From NCBI GenBank assembly GCA_020632955.1, contig JACKEO010000011.1, positions 1-64,000 of the forward strand: a DNA stretch of 64,000 nt. Reading direction: 5' to 3'. How positions within the stretch are numbered: the first letter of the stretch is position 1; each line of letters begins with the position of its first letter. A program made the position numbers and the translations under genes. Source of the stretch: Alphaproteobacteria bacterium. Its GTDB lineage: Bacteria > Myxococcota_A > UBA796 > GCA-2862545. The notes under the pieces are model-generated. The model did not search any database. It saw only the letters and a program-made list of their open reading frames with translations, and had not been told where the DNA came from. Positions 54,545-63,703 of this stretch are shown here, one piece after another.

Positions 54545-56557
54545 TCAGCTCCCGGTGACCTCGAAGGCCGCCGACGACACCACCACGGGGTCGCCCGTGG
54601 GCTGCGGCACCGACACGTCGATGCGGTAGCGGCCCGGGGTCAGCGCGGCCGTGCCCGGCACCGGGGGCTGCACCGGCAGGCGGAAGCGCCAGCCGAAGGT
54701 GCGGTCGGCGCGCACGAAGGTGGTGGTCTTCGAGCCGTCCGGGTTGTCGACCGTGTCCTTGGCCCAGGGCGGGTCCACCGACAGCTCCACGTCGAAGGTG
54801 TAGGTGTCGCTGTCGATCGGCTGGCCGTTGGCCCGGAGCACGGGCGTGCCGTCCTCGGTGACCACCATGGCGAGCGGGGCGCCCAGCCAGGGGTCCTGCC
54901 CGGCCACCTCGAAGCTGATGGCGTCGGACGGGCCGTAGCTGCCCTGCACCTCGGTGAGCACGGTGTTCGCCTGCAGCGCCGTCTCGGGCTGCCAGGCGTC
55001 GTCGAGGCTGTAGGGGAAGGGCTCGAGCCGGGCGGGCTCCTCCTCCTTGCGCGCGCGGCCGGCCCAGATGTCCACCTTCCGCGCGATGGTCTCGAGGAGG
55101 TACTCGCCCTGGCGCGGACCCCAGAGGGCGCCGCTGGCCTCGTACCCGCCGTGCCACCAGTCCTCCTCGAGGATCGAGTAGCCGAGGTAGTCCTGGCCGT
55201 AGCCCACGAAGAAGACCGGGCTCCCCGAGTCATCCGCGGCCTGCACCATGGCCATCAGCTCCTCGGCGAGCAGCGTGCCGGGCTCGCCGGGCCAGGTGAG
55301 CAGCAGGAAGTCGCCCACCCGGCCCACCGTGGTGGAGGTCTGCGACGGTGCGGGGAAGGCCTCGGGGAACGGGACGCACTTGTCGTCCAGGTCCTCCTTC
55401 ACCGTGGGCACGTAGTCGGGGAACCTGGGGAGGCCGCACTCGTTGTCGGACGAGCAGTAGACGCCGCCGTACGGGTAGCTCTCGAAGATGTCGTCGGGGT
55501 AGCCGATCACCTCGCGGTCGATGCGCATGCGGTGCGTCTCGAGGTCGATCGTGGGCTCGTCCACGAAGTCCACCTGGGCCACGGCGGCGGAGACGGCCTC
55601 GGCCATCACCCAGCCGATCTCGCGCAGGCGGGTGTAGTCCCCGGTGAAGTCGCCGAGCGAGGCGCTGGGCTGCGTGGGCACGCCCTGGGGACTGCCGGGG
55701 CTCATGTCGGCGCCCCAGGAGTTGAGCACCAGCACGTCCACCGGGTGGTCGTAGCGGTCCTCGAGGGCCTCCTCGATGGCGCCGTGCACGTCCTGCGACA
55801 GGTGCAGGTCGCCGATGCCCATCATGGTGCCGTGCACCGCGTAGGCCAGCACGATGGCGTCGAGGCTGCCGTCGCGCTCCACCGCCACGAAGGGCACGCG
55901 GTCGTTGGTGTACGGATCGTTCCCGTCGTCGCACCGGCGGTCGGAGTGGCCGCCCTCGCAGGTGGTCTCGCCGAAGCCCACGCGCGCGGGCGCCATGTCG
56001 GTGAGCGCCTCGACGACGGCGTCGGCGCCTGCCTGCACGAAGCGCTCGTAGAAGGCGGGGTTGAACTTGTCGGCGATGATGTCGAAGAAGCTCGACCCGC
56101 TCGACCCGGTGTTCACCACCGAGCCCGGCCCGGAGTGGGTGTGGGTGGCGCCGATCACGACGACGTCGTCGAGGCCGCGCCCGAGGGCCTTGCCGGCGCG
56201 CGCCACGATGTCGTTGCGGAGCTGCGAGAACATGCCCACCGCGTCGACCCGCAGGAAGACCACCTCGTGGCCGGGACCGCGGCTGAGGGCCACCGCCTTG
56301 AGCTCGGGGTGCCCGTGGATGCGCTTGGTGCCCGGGTAGATGCTGGAGAACGGCGAGGGGTTCTTCGGAGCCCCGGTGGGGCCGTAGCCGGCGGTGCCGA
56401 TGCCCACGGGCGCGGGGATCCGTCGCCGGGCGAACCCGGCCCGGAGCGCCCCGGGGGGCGCCTCGATGACGTCGGTGTCGGTGTCGGTGTCCTTTCCACC
56501 GCCCTCGGTGCAGGCACCCAGGAGCAGCAGCGACAGCATCAGCGAACGACTCTGCAT
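54545..56557 (-). CDS. neutral/alkaline non-lysosomal ceramidase-like lipoprotein
   Basis: A 670-residue protein (signal SLMLSLLLLGAC, then a T-D repeat linker). The N-terminal domain is that of neutral ceramidases: LRAGFARRRIPAPVGIGTAG, HPELKAVALSRG, VVFLRVDAVGMFSQLRNDI, VVVIGATHTHSGPG with the Zn-binding His residues, VLAYAVHGTMMG, and VLVLNSWGADMSPG. The C-terminal part (from about residue 520) is an Ig-like domain as in the family. It should hydrolyse an N-acyl amide in a lipid, or a related amide. ATG 56557 gives the best lipoprotein signal; ATG 56575 is an alternative. Confidence 0.82.
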   Translation of the reverse strand: MQSRSLMLSLLLLGACTEGGGKDTDTDTDVIEAPPGALRAGFARRRIPAPVGIGTAGYGPTGAPKNPSPFSSIYPGTKRIHGHPELKAVALSRGPGHEVVFLRVDAVGMFSQLRNDIVARAGKALGRGLDDVVVIGATHTHSGPGSVVNTGSSGSSFFDIIADKFNPAFYERFVQAGADAVVEALTDMAPARVGFGETTCEGGHSDRRCDDGNDPYTNDRVPFVAVERDGSLDAIVLAYAVHGTMMGIGDLHLSQDVHGAIEEALEDRYDHPVDVLVLNSWGADMSPGSPQGVPTQPSASLGDFTGDYTRLREIGWVMAEAVSAAVAQVDFVDEPTIDLETHRMRIDREVIGYPDDIFESYPYGGVYCSSDNECGLPRFPDYVPTVKEDLDDKCVPFPEAFPAPSQTSTTVGRVGDFLLLTWPGEPGTLLAEELMAMVQAADDSGSPVFFVGYGQDYLGYSILEEDWWHGGYEASGALWGPRQGEYLLETIARKVDIWAGRARKEEEPARLEPFPYSLDDAWQPETALQANTVLTEVQGSYGPSDAISFEVAGQDPWLGAPLAMVVTEDGTPVLRANGQPIDSDTYTFDVELSVDPPWAKDTVDNPDGSKTTTFVRADRTFGWRFRLPVQPPVPGTAALTPGRYRIDVSVPQPTGDPVVVSSAAFEVTGS

Positions 56558-56739
56558 CTCGACCTCGTGTGGCATTCCCGTGGCGTCGCAAGGTCGCCCG
56601 GGGGCGTCCTCCGCGCTGTCCAAGGGGTGTGAGAAGGCGCACAATCGCGGCACCCGAGGACCAACGATCCGTCAAGGCTCGCCACGCGACGCGCGGGTGT
56701 CGCACGCGCGGTGTAGAGAACGCCGCCACCGGAGGCCCC

Positions 56740-57834
56740 ATGAGCCACGCCCTCCTCCTGCTGTCGACCCTGGCCTTCGCGGGCGACGTCGCACCCGAGC
56801 CCGACGCGGCCTGGGGACGCGTGATCAACGGCGAGGAGGTGCGGGGCGACGCCTTCCCGTCGGCCGTGGCCATCGGCTTCGACGCCAGCGCCTTCTCGCG
56901 CGGCAGCCGCCAGGCCTACCAGGCCACGTGCTCGGCCTCGCTCATCACCACCCGCATGCTGCTCACGGCCGCCCACTGCACCGCCGAGTACGAGCGCCAG
57001 GGCATCCCGCTCGAGGGCGTCCTCGAGTACGGCGCCGCCTTCTTCGGGCTCGACGTGAACAGCGGCGAGGTCGACGCCGTGGGCTTCGCCGACATCATCA
57101 ACCACCCCAAGTACGGGGGCCAGAACAACCCCGAGAACGACATCGGGGTGATCATCCTCGACGAGGACGTCGACGTGAAGCCCACCTGGTTCCAGGTGGG
57201 CGAGATCACCGAGAAGCAGGCCGTGGGCAAGACGGTCACCTCGGTGGGCTACGGCTCCGACAGCTACTACAACGGCCCCGGCTCGGGCGTGAAGCGTCGG
57301 GTGCAGCTGGTGATCGACCAGGTGGACGAGCAGTTCCTGCGCACCTTCGCGGCCACCAACCCCACCCAGGGCAACGTCTGCTCCGGCGACTCGGGCGGGC
57401 CCCAGTACCGCCGCCGCAAGGACGGCACGCTCGTGCAGTGGGGCGTGCACTCCAACGTCTTCGGCGGGTCGAGCGCGGCCACCATCTGCAACGCCGCCTC
57501 CTCCTCCACCAACGTGGGCACCTTCTCCGACTGGGTGCTGCGCCACATCGAGGACGAGCACGGCACCACCGACCGCTGCACGCTGCAGCGCTCCTACGGC
57601 GACCGCGTCTGCGACCTCGACTGCGTCGACCCCGACGTGGACTGCGAGCTCGACGTGGACGAGGACGGCCTCGTGTCGGACGAGGAGTTCGAGCGCGTGG
57701 ACTTCGACGCCAACGGCCTCGTGGACGACGAGGAGATCGAGCGCTTCCGCCGCGGCTGCTCCCACACGGGCGGCGCGCCCGCCGGCCTGGCCCTGCTCGG
57801 CCTGGTGGGGCTGGCGCTACGCCGTCGTCGGTAG
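56740..57834 (+). CDS. trypsin-like serine protease with MYXO-CTERM-like tail
   Basis: A 364-residue exported protease. Signal peptide ends AFAG. The S1 triad is visible: LLTAAHCTAEY (His), NDIGVIILDEDV (Asp) and GNVCSGDSGGPQYRRR (Ser). A Cys-rich, EF-hand-like region follows (DVDEDGLVSDEEFERVDFDA; residues about 305-335), then the C-terminal GCSHTGGAPAGLALLGLVGL with four final Arg-rich residues, matching the MYXO-CTERM sorting signal: Cys, hydrophobic helix, basic end. It is therefore likely anchored at the cell surface by a rhomboid/exosortase-type route. GGAGG lies six bases before the ATG. Confidence 0.9.
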   Translation: MSHALLLLSTLAFAGDVAPEPDAAWGRVINGEEVRGDAFPSAVAIGFDASAFSRGSRQAYQATCSASLITTRMLLTAAHCTAEYERQGIPLEGVLEYGAAFFGLDVNSGEVDAVGFADIINHPKYGGQNNPENDIGVIILDEDVDVKPTWFQVGEITEKQAVGKTVTSVGYGSDSYYNGPGSGVKRRVQLVIDQVDEQFLRTFAATNPTQGNVCSGDSGGPQYRRRKDGTLVQWGVHSNVFGGSSAATICNAASSSTNVGTFSDWVLRHIEDEHGTTDRCTLQRSYGDRVCDLDCVDPDVDCELDVDEDGLVSDEEFERVDFDANGLVDDEEIERFRRGCSHTGGAPAGLALLGLVGLALRRRR

Positions 57835-57851
57835 GCCGGATCTCGGCCGCC

Positions 57852-58394
57852 CTACCAGTCGTCCTCGGCCGCCCCCGGGTCCTGCGCGATCCGCACCAGC
57901 GCCGGCAGGCGTTCGCGCAGTGCGTTGCCGCCCGCCACGTGGCCCAGCGCCACCGCCCCCACCAGGGCCAGCGTCACCACGATCCACCACGGGATCCAGC
58001 CGCTGCCGGCGTCCACGTCCCCCAGCGTGACGCCCACCACGAGCCACACCGCCTGCACCCCCGCCCACACGGCCAGCAGGCCCCGGGTGAAGCGCGGCAG
58101 GCGCAGCCGACCCGTGAGGCGGGAGCCCGCGCCGTCGGCCTCCACCCGCAGGGCGAGCACCGGACAGAAGCGCACCGCCTGCAGGTTGCCCAGCCGCGGC
58201 CCGATCTCGAGGTCCGCGCCGTCGTGGCGCAGGTAGAGCGGCTCGTCGGCGCGCTCCCAGCGCCGCAGCTCGGCCAGCGACGGGAACCACACGCTGCGCA
58301 CGACGAGCAGCCCCCGCTCCAGGCGCGTGCGCACCTCGGCGGGCGCCACGTCCACGGTGGCCTGCCATGCACCCTCGGGGGTCCAACCTGTCAC
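57852..58394 (-). CDS. small two-helix membrane protein, unknown
   Basis: A 180-residue protein without signal peptide. A soluble N-terminal domain of about 100 residues (TVDVAPAEVRTRLERGLLVV ... LYLRHDGADLEIGPRLG) is followed by two membrane segments (GLLAVWAGVQAVWLVVGVTL; WIPWWIVVTLALVGAVALG) and a short tail. The domain looks beta-rich. No family recognised. It converges with the protease gene with a gap of 17 bp. Confidence 0.55.
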   Translation of the reverse strand: MTGWTPEGAWQATVDVAPAEVRTRLERGLLVVRSVWFPSLAELRRWERADEPLYLRHDGADLEIGPRLGNLQAVRFCPVLALRVEADGAGSRLTGRLRLPRFTRGLLAVWAGVQAVWLVVGVTLGDVDAGSGWIPWWIVVTLALVGAVALGHVAGGNALRERLPALVRIAQDPGAAEDDW

Positions 58395-58472
58395 AACGTC
58401 CTCGGGTGGGCCGCCGTGCCGGGCACAGGCTGGCCGGACGGCGTAGGGTAGCGTGTCACCTGGAGGGCCACC

Positions 58473-59333
58473 GTGGCACGCCTGGACGAGCTCGTCACCA
58501 TGCTGGAGGCCTCACCGCGGGGCATCACCGCGGGTCGCCCGGCAGACGACGCGCTCCTCGAGCTGCTCGTGCACCTGGCCTCGGCCGACGGGCACGTCGA
58601 CGAGACCGAGCTCGCCATGCTCGGCCGCATCCGACCCGACCTCTCCAGCGACGAGCTCGGCGCCTGGGTCGCACGCGTGCGCGCCACCGAGCCCGACCTC
58701 GACCACCTCGCCAGCGCGATGGTGAGCGACGACGAGCGCTGGACCACCCTGTCCTTCGTGGCCCGCATGGCCCAGGAGGACGGCGTGGTGGCCGACGACG
58801 AGCGCACCTTCCTCCATCGCCTCGCCACCGCGCTCGATCTCTCCCCGCGCGCGGTGGATCGGGTGCTGCACGAGCAGTCGGTGCAGCGCGCGGGTCGGGT
58901 GGATCCCCAGCAGCTCAAGGAGCTGGTGCTCGCCTACCCCTGGGAGTCCGCGGCCTTCGCGGAGGGCGCCGCCCAGTCCTCCGACCTCGCGCCCCTGGTG
59001 CCCGAGGGCGCCACGCCGGTGATGCGCATCGGCGTCGACACCGCCGAGGTCATCGGCCTGTACGCCGAGGGCATGGTGGCCCGCTTCCTCGAGGGGCCGG
59101 CCTTCCTGCCGTGGTCCACGCTGGTGTCCACCTCGCGCGGCAGCGGGCTGGCCGCGTCGCTGCGCGTCCACACGTCCGACGGCGGGGTCTGGACGATCAT
59201 CGACCAGCGCCTGGGCGGCCTGCAGCTCGTCCTCGACCGCCTGCACCGCAAGGAGTTCGACCTGCCCAAGGGTGCGGCCCCCGAGGTGCTGTCGCCCATG
59301 GCGAAGGAAGACACCTGGGACCAGGACCCGTGA
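58473..59333 (+). CDS. TerB-like domain protein
   Basis: A 286-residue soluble protein. Two repeats of a helical TerB/DjlA-N-like domain: LLELLVHLASADGHVDETEL and FVARMAQEDGVVADDERTFL, both with the acidic DGxvdxdE metal-binding pattern. The C-terminal 110 residues form a beta-rich region with FLPWSTLVSTSRGSGLAASL and TIIDQRLGGLQLVLDRLHRK, reminiscent of PH-like domains. TerB-type proteins are linked to stress and membrane processes. GTG start with GGAGG; a TAGGGT box is at 58444-58449. The phosphatase gene overlaps its end (GTGA). Confidence 0.75.
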   Translation: MARLDELVTMLEASPRGITAGRPADDALLELLVHLASADGHVDETELAMLGRIRPDLSSDELGAWVARVRATEPDLDHLASAMVSDDERWTTLSFVARMAQEDGVVADDERTFLHRLATALDLSPRAVDRVLHEQSVQRAGRVDPQQLKELVLAYPWESAAFAEGAAQSSDLAPLVPEGATPVMRIGVDTAEVIGLYAEGMVARFLEGPAFLPWSTLVSTSRGSGLAASLRVHTSDGGVWTIIDQRLGGLQLVLDRLHRKEFDLPKGAAPEVLSPMAKEDTWDQDP

Positions 59334-59989
59334 ACGGGGTCGCGTTCTTCGACCTCGATCGCACCCTGCTCGACGTGAACTCCGGCACCCTGTGGCTGCG
59401 GCACGAGTGGCGCCAGGGGCGCCTGGGCCTGCCCGACGCCGTGCGCGCCACCTGGTGGCTCACCCGCTACGCGCTGGGGCACGGCGACCTCGACCACGCC
59501 CTGGCCCACGCCGCGTCGGTGTACGCGGGCGACCCCGAGGCCGAGATCCGCCAGCGCGTGGAGGCCTGGTTCGCCGAGCGCATCGCCGGCCGCCTGCGCC
59601 CCGGTGCCGTCGAGGCGCTCGCGCACCACCGCACCCGGGGCGACGTGCTCGTGCTGGCCAGCACCTCGTCGCAGTACGCGGCCCGCTGCGCCATGCGCCT
59701 GTACGGCCTCGACGACGCGGTGAGCACCGAGCTCGAGGCGCAGGACGGTCGGCTCACGGGACGCCTCGCGGCCTCGGGCTTCGGGGCGGCCAAGCTCGCC
59801 CGCTGCGCCGCCTGGGCCGAGGCCCACGGCGTGGCCCTGGCCGACACCACCTTCTACACCGACAGCTACACCGACCTGCCGCTGCTGGAGCAGGTGGGTC
59901 ACCCCGTGGTGGTGTGCCCCGACCGCCGGCTCGCCCGCGAGGCCGTCCGCCGCGGCTGGCCCGTGCAGGACTGGGGACGCGCGGCGTGA
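59330..59989 (+). CDS. HAD-IB family phosphatase
   Basis: A 219-residue HAD-superfamily hydrolase of subfamily IB. Motif I is VAFFDLDRTLLDVNSG (nucleophile and acid/base Asp), motif II LVLASTSSQYAARCAMRLYG (Thr/Ser), and motif IV YTDSYTDLPLLEQVG (Asp pair). A helical cap lies between motifs I and II. The subfamily dephosphorylates phosphoserine and phospholipid-type substrates. The start is the GTG overlapping the previous stop. It belongs to a three-gene overlapping set with the TerB-like protein and the amidohydrolase. Confidence 0.87.
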   Translation: MNGVAFFDLDRTLLDVNSGTLWLRHEWRQGRLGLPDAVRATWWLTRYALGHGDLDHALAHAASVYAGDPEAEIRQRVEAWFAERIAGRLRPGAVEALAHHRTRGDVLVLASTSSQYAARCAMRLYGLDDAVSTELEAQDGRLTGRLAASGFGAAKLARCAAWAEAHGVALADTTFYTDSYTDLPLLEQVGHPVVVCPDRRLAREAVRRGWPVQDWGRAA

Positions 59990-61395
59990 CCACGGTGCTC
60001 GCGGCGCGCCACGCGGTGCTGCCCACGCCGGACGGCGGGCTCGAGGTGGTCCCCGCGCACGTCACGGTGGAGCACGGCTGGATCACGGCCGTGGAGCGCG
60101 CGCCCGAGGGCGGTCCCCCTCCCGGGGCCGACGAGCTCGGCGACCACCTGCTCACCCCCGCCTTCGTGGCGCCCCACACCCACCTCGCCCTCGCGGCGCT
60201 GCGCGGTCCACGCACCGGCGCCGCCTCCACCGGCAACGTGGTGGAGGACTGGTTCTTCCCGGTGGAGCGCGCCCTGCTGCCCGAGGACGTGCGGGCCTTC
60301 ACCGCCGTGGGGGCCCGGGAGGCCCTGCTTCATGGCGTGGCCTGCGCGTGGGAGCACTTCTACGCGCCCCAGGCGGTGCTCCAGGGGCTGCAGGACGCCG
60401 GGCTCGCGGGCGTGGTGGCCCCGCCCCTGCAGGACCTCTCGGGGCCCGGGGTGGGCCACGCCGAGGAGAACCTGCAGCGCACGGCCGCGCTGGCCGCCGA
60501 CGACCGCCTGGCGGCGCAGGGCCTGGGCGTGGCCCTGGGACCGCACGCCACCGACACGGTCTCGGACGCGCTCTGGCGCCGCGTGGCCGACGTGGCCGCC
60601 CACCTCGGCCTGCCGGTGCACACCCACGTGGCCCAGAGCCCCGAGGAGCTGGCCCGATCGCTGGCCCGTCACGGCACCACGCCGCTCACCCGCCTCGCCC
60701 GGCTCGGCGTGCTCGACGCCGGATCCCGGTGGCTGCTGGTGCACGCCCTGTTCGCCACCGACGCGGAGCTGCGCGCGCTCGACCCCACGCGCCACTGCCT
60801 GGTGACCTGCCCCCGCGCCATGGCCCAGGCGGGCTTCCCCTCCCCCGTGGCCGCCTGGGAGGAGGCCGGCGCCACCTGGGTCGTCGCCCCCGACGCCCCC
60901 GCGGGCAACGACGGCGTGGACCCCCAGGCGGAGCTCGCCGCCCTCGTGCAGCAGCGCACCGCCGACGTGGCGACGAGTCCGGAGCTGGCGGCCTTCCGCG
61001 CCGGCGGGTCCGCCGAGCCGGTGTGGGCGCGACGCCAGGAGGCCTGGACACGGCGCGCCTCCCTGGGCGATCCCGTGGCGCTGCTGCACCGGGTGTGGAC
61101 CCTGCCGGGCGCCCTGCACCCCGAGCTGCCCTGCGGCGTGCTGCGCGCGGGCACCCTCGCCCACCTCGCCCTCTGGGACCTGCGCCACCCCACGTTCTGG
61201 CCCGCGGAGGACCCGCTGCGCGCCCTGGCCCTGGGGCGCACCTCGGGCGCGCTGGCGCAGCTCATGGTGGCCGGGCGCTGGCGCACGGCCCGGGGCCAGC
61301 ACGCCAGCCTGGGCCACGACGACACCTGGCAGGCCCTGCGCGCCGAGGCGTCGGGGCGCAGGGCCGCCCTGCTGCGGCGGGCCGGCGTGGCCTGA
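59986..61395 (+). CDS. amidohydrolase (TRZ/ATZ-like family)
   Basis: A 469-residue metal-dependent hydrolase: FVAPHTHLALAAL (HxH metal ligands), an insert DWFFPVERALLPEDVR typical of the TRZ/ATZ/S-adenosylhomocysteine deaminase group, LPVHTHVAQSPEEL (His), WLLVHALFATDAEL (His) and APDAPAGNDGVDPQAELAAL with the Asp. C-terminal LAHLALWDLRHPTFWP belongs to the composite beta-domain. Substrate is unknown; deaminated purines or amidines are typical. The GTG overlaps the HAD gene stop. Confidence 0.82.
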   Translation: MTTVLAARHAVLPTPDGGLEVVPAHVTVEHGWITAVERAPEGGPPPGADELGDHLLTPAFVAPHTHLALAALRGPRTGAASTGNVVEDWFFPVERALLPEDVRAFTAVGAREALLHGVACAWEHFYAPQAVLQGLQDAGLAGVVAPPLQDLSGPGVGHAEENLQRTAALAADDRLAAQGLGVALGPHATDTVSDALWRRVADVAAHLGLPVHTHVAQSPEELARSLARHGTTPLTRLARLGVLDAGSRWLLVHALFATDAELRALDPTRHCLVTCPRAMAQAGFPSPVAAWEEAGATWVVAPDAPAGNDGVDPQAELAALVQQRTADVATSPELAAFRAGGSAEPVWARRQEAWTRRASLGDPVALLHRVWTLPGALHPELPCGVLRAGTLAHLALWDLRHPTFWPAEDPLRALALGRTSGALAQLMVAGRWRTARGQHASLGHDDTWQALRAEASGRRAALLRRAGVA

Positions 61396-61398
61396 TCG

Positions 61399-62205
61399 CT
61401 ACCCCTCCACCAGCTCCACGCCCACGAGCGTCACGTCGAAGGACCAGGAGCGGCGCGTGCCGTCCACCGTGGCGCGGATGGTGGCCGGCCCCACCCGCCG
61501 GAAGGTGATGCCCACCTCCGCCCCGCGCGGCGTGGTCACGGTGAAGGTGCCCGCCTGGGGTGCGGGGTCCACCCAGCGCAGCTCGATGCCCTCCATCTGC
61601 AGGTCCCAGGGGGCCTGGGCCACCTCCCACGAGCGGCTGCCGTCGAGCACCACGCCGCCGAGCAGGCCCAGGTCGGGATCGAGGAGGCGGTAGGCGTGCT
61701 CGCCCGTCACCGCGGTGGTGCGGTCGTCGGTGGCCCAGTCCAGGTCGGTGATCACCTGGCGCTCGAGGGCGTCCAGGTCCCACCGCACCCGCGCGATCCC
61801 GTCCACGGTGGTGAGGTCGTCGCCGAAGCCCTCCCAGCGGTGCTCGAGCGCGATCGGGGGCCCCAGGTCCGTGAGCGTGAGCGTGTGCACCCCCTGCCAG
61901 CCGCGCCCCTGCCAGGTGCAGCCGTCGTCGAGCACGCCGTGATCCACGCGCACGGCGGCGCCCTCCACGGTGACCTCGGCGCAGGCCGCCTGCGACCGCC
62001 ACCAGTCCGCCAGCGCCTCGGTGGCCGCCTCGACCCGGTCGCCCAGGGTGACCGTGGTGGTGAGCTCGATGGGCGTGTCGGTGACGCGCTGGTAGCCGCT
62101 CGAGCGGGCCGCCTCGACCACCGCCTCGCGGGCCTCCCGCGCGGTCACCAGCCCACAGCCCGAGGTCACCAGCCCCAGTACGCCGACGCCGATCCAGGTA
62201 CGCAT
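61399..62205 (-). CDS. lipoprotein, unknown function
   Basis: A 268-residue lipoprotein (WIGVGVLGLVTSGC). Mature protein begins with a helical AREAREAVVEAARSSGYQRV and then beta-strands with two internal Cys (QAACAEVTV; DDGCTWQGRGWQGVH). No family recognised; the regular beta pattern suggests a lipocalin-like or DUF-type barrel. SD AGGAGG stands seven bases before the ATG. It converges with the amidohydrolase gene (3 bp apart). Confidence 0.6.
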   Translation of the reverse strand: MRTWIGVGVLGLVTSGCGLVTAREAREAVVEAARSSGYQRVTDTPIELTTTVTLGDRVEAATEALADWWRSQAACAEVTVEGAAVRVDHGVLDDGCTWQGRGWQGVHTLTLTDLGPPIALEHRWEGFGDDLTTVDGIARVRWDLDALERQVITDLDWATDDRTTAVTGEHAYRLLDPDLGLLGGVVLDGSRSWEVAQAPWDLQMEGIELRWVDPAPQAGTFTVTTPRGAEVGITFRRVGPATIRATVDGTRRSWSFDVTLVGVELVEG

Positions 62206-62276
62206 GACCACCTCCTGCCTCCAGCGTAGCGCCGGGGCGGGCACCGGGGAGCGCAACGGCCGGCGGCGGGGCGCGA

Positions 62277-62687
62277 TCAGGGCGTGGGCAGCCCGTCCAC
62301 CCGGTCGCCCACCTCGATCCCGTGCGCGGCGAACCAGCCCTTGTTCACCTCCACCGCGTAGCGCGCCGGGTAGACGCTCTTGGTGTGGTCGAGCGACAGC
62401 GGCGTCATGTCGGCGATCTTGCGGATGACGCCCTTGTCGTCGAGGAAGGCGATCGACAGGGGGATGCGCGTGTCCTTCATCCAGAAGCTGCGCGGCTGGG
62501 CCTCCGGGTACACGAAGAGCATGCCGCGGTCGGCGGCCAGGTGGTCGCGCATCATCAGCCCCTGGGCGCGCTCCTCCGGGTCGTCGGCCACCTCCACCAC
62601 CAGCGCCGTGCCGTCGAGGGTGATCGTGGTGGTGGGGAGCTCGGCGCCCCCGCACGCCAGGGTGGTCAGCAGCCACAGACCGATCAC
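62277..62687 (-). CDS. DUF192 family lipoprotein
   Basis: A 136-residue protein with a short lipoprotein-type signal (GLWLLTTLAC). DUF192 features: EERAQGLMMRDHLAADRGML, FVYPEAQPRSFWMKDTRIPL, SIAFLDDKGVIRKI and the C-terminal YAVEVNKGWFAAHGIEVGDR. The family is widespread and its function is not settled. The ATG overlaps the ruvB stop (ATGTGA-type overlap at 62684-62687), so it is translationally coupled to ruvB. Confidence 0.9.
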   Translation of the reverse strand: MIGLWLLTTLACGGAELPTTTITLDGTALVVEVADDPEERAQGLMMRDHLAADRGMLFVYPEAQPRSFWMKDTRIPLSIAFLDDKGVIRKIADMTPLSLDHTKSVYPARYAVEVNKGWFAAHGIEVGDRVDGLPTP

Positions 62688-63694
62688 ATCAGGCTCCCTT
62701 GGGGGTCGTCGTCGGCGCGGGTGGGCAGGCCCAGGTGCCGCAGGCCCCGCTCCGTGATGACCCGGCCGCGCGGCGTGCGCATCACCAGGCCCTGCTGCAG
62801 CAGGTAGGGCTCGTAGGTCTCCTCGAGGGTGTCGGCCGACTCGCCCAGCGCCGCGGCCATCGTGTCGAGGCCCACGGGACCGCCACCGAAGGTGACGCCG
62901 ATCACCTCGAGGATGCGGCGGTCCATGCGGTCGAGGCCCAGCTCGTCGACCTGGAGGCGGGCGAGCGCGCGCTGCACCAGCGGCAGGTCCACCGTGCCGT
63001 CGCCCTCCACCTCGGCGAAGTCGCGCACGCGCCGCAGCATGCGGTTGGCGATGCGGGGGGTGCCACGGGCCCGTCGGGCCAGCTCGGCGGCGGCCGTGGC
63101 CTCCAGCTGCACACCCAGCTTCGACGCGCTGCGGGCCAGCACCACCTGCAGCTCCTCGGGCCGGTAGAACTCGAAGGTGCAGTGGATGCCGAAGCGCGCG
63201 CGCAGGGGCGACGTGAGCAGGCCCGAGCGCGTCGTGGCACCCACCAGGGTGAAGCGCGGCACCGGCAGCTTCACGGACTGGGCACCCGGACCCGACCCCA
63301 GCACCACGTCGATCTCGAAGTCCTCGAGCGCCGGGTAGAGCACCTCCTCCACCGTGCGCGGCAGGCGGTGGATCTCGTCGATGAAGAGCACCTCCCGCTC
63401 GCCGAGGCTGGTGAGGATGGCCGCCAGGTCGCCGCCGCGCTCCAGGGTGGGCCCGCTGGCGGTGCGCACCTCCACGCCGAGCTCCTCGGCCACCACGTAG
63501 GCGAGGCTGGTCTTTCCCAGGCCGGGGGGACCCGCGAGCAGCAGGTGGTCGAGCGCCTCGCCCCGGTTGAGCGCGGCGCGGAGGTAGACGCGGAGGTTCT
63601 CGATGATCGGCCGCTGGCCCACGAACTCGTCGAGGTTCCGGGGCCGCAGCGCCGGATCGAGGGGGGCGGGGTCGCGCGGATCGAAGTCGTCCAT
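62684..63694 (-). CDS. ruvB: Holliday junction branch migration helicase RuvB
   Basis: A 336-residue RuvB, the AAA+ motor of the RuvAB complex that drives Holliday-junction branch migration. Walker A is LAGPPGLGKTSLAYVVAEEL, Walker B is LFIDEIHRLPRTVEEVLYPA, sensor 1 is LVGATTRSGLLTSPLR with the arginine-finger region nearby, and the C-terminal winged-helix domain has LGLPTRADD at the end. It lies 9 bp after ruvA, the usual order. Confidence 0.97.
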   Translation of the reverse strand: MDDFDPRDPAPLDPALRPRNLDEFVGQRPIIENLRVYLRAALNRGEALDHLLLAGPPGLGKTSLAYVVAEELGVEVRTASGPTLERGGDLAAILTSLGEREVLFIDEIHRLPRTVEEVLYPALEDFEIDVVLGSGPGAQSVKLPVPRFTLVGATTRSGLLTSPLRARFGIHCTFEFYRPEELQVVLARSASKLGVQLEATAAAELARRARGTPRIANRMLRRVRDFAEVEGDGTVDLPLVQRALARLQVDELGLDRMDRRILEVIGVTFGGGPVGLDTMAAALGESADTLEETYEPYLLQQGLVMRTPRGRVITERGLRHLGLPTRADDDPQGSLM

Positions 63695-63703
63695 CGCCCT
63701 GCC

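Noticed and set aside
56470..56495. GTCGGT-type hexanucleotide repeat that might be phase-variable
   Set aside because: It encodes the Thr-Asp linker after the lipoprotein signal; similar linkers appear in other lipoproteins and a six-base unit would not shift the frame.
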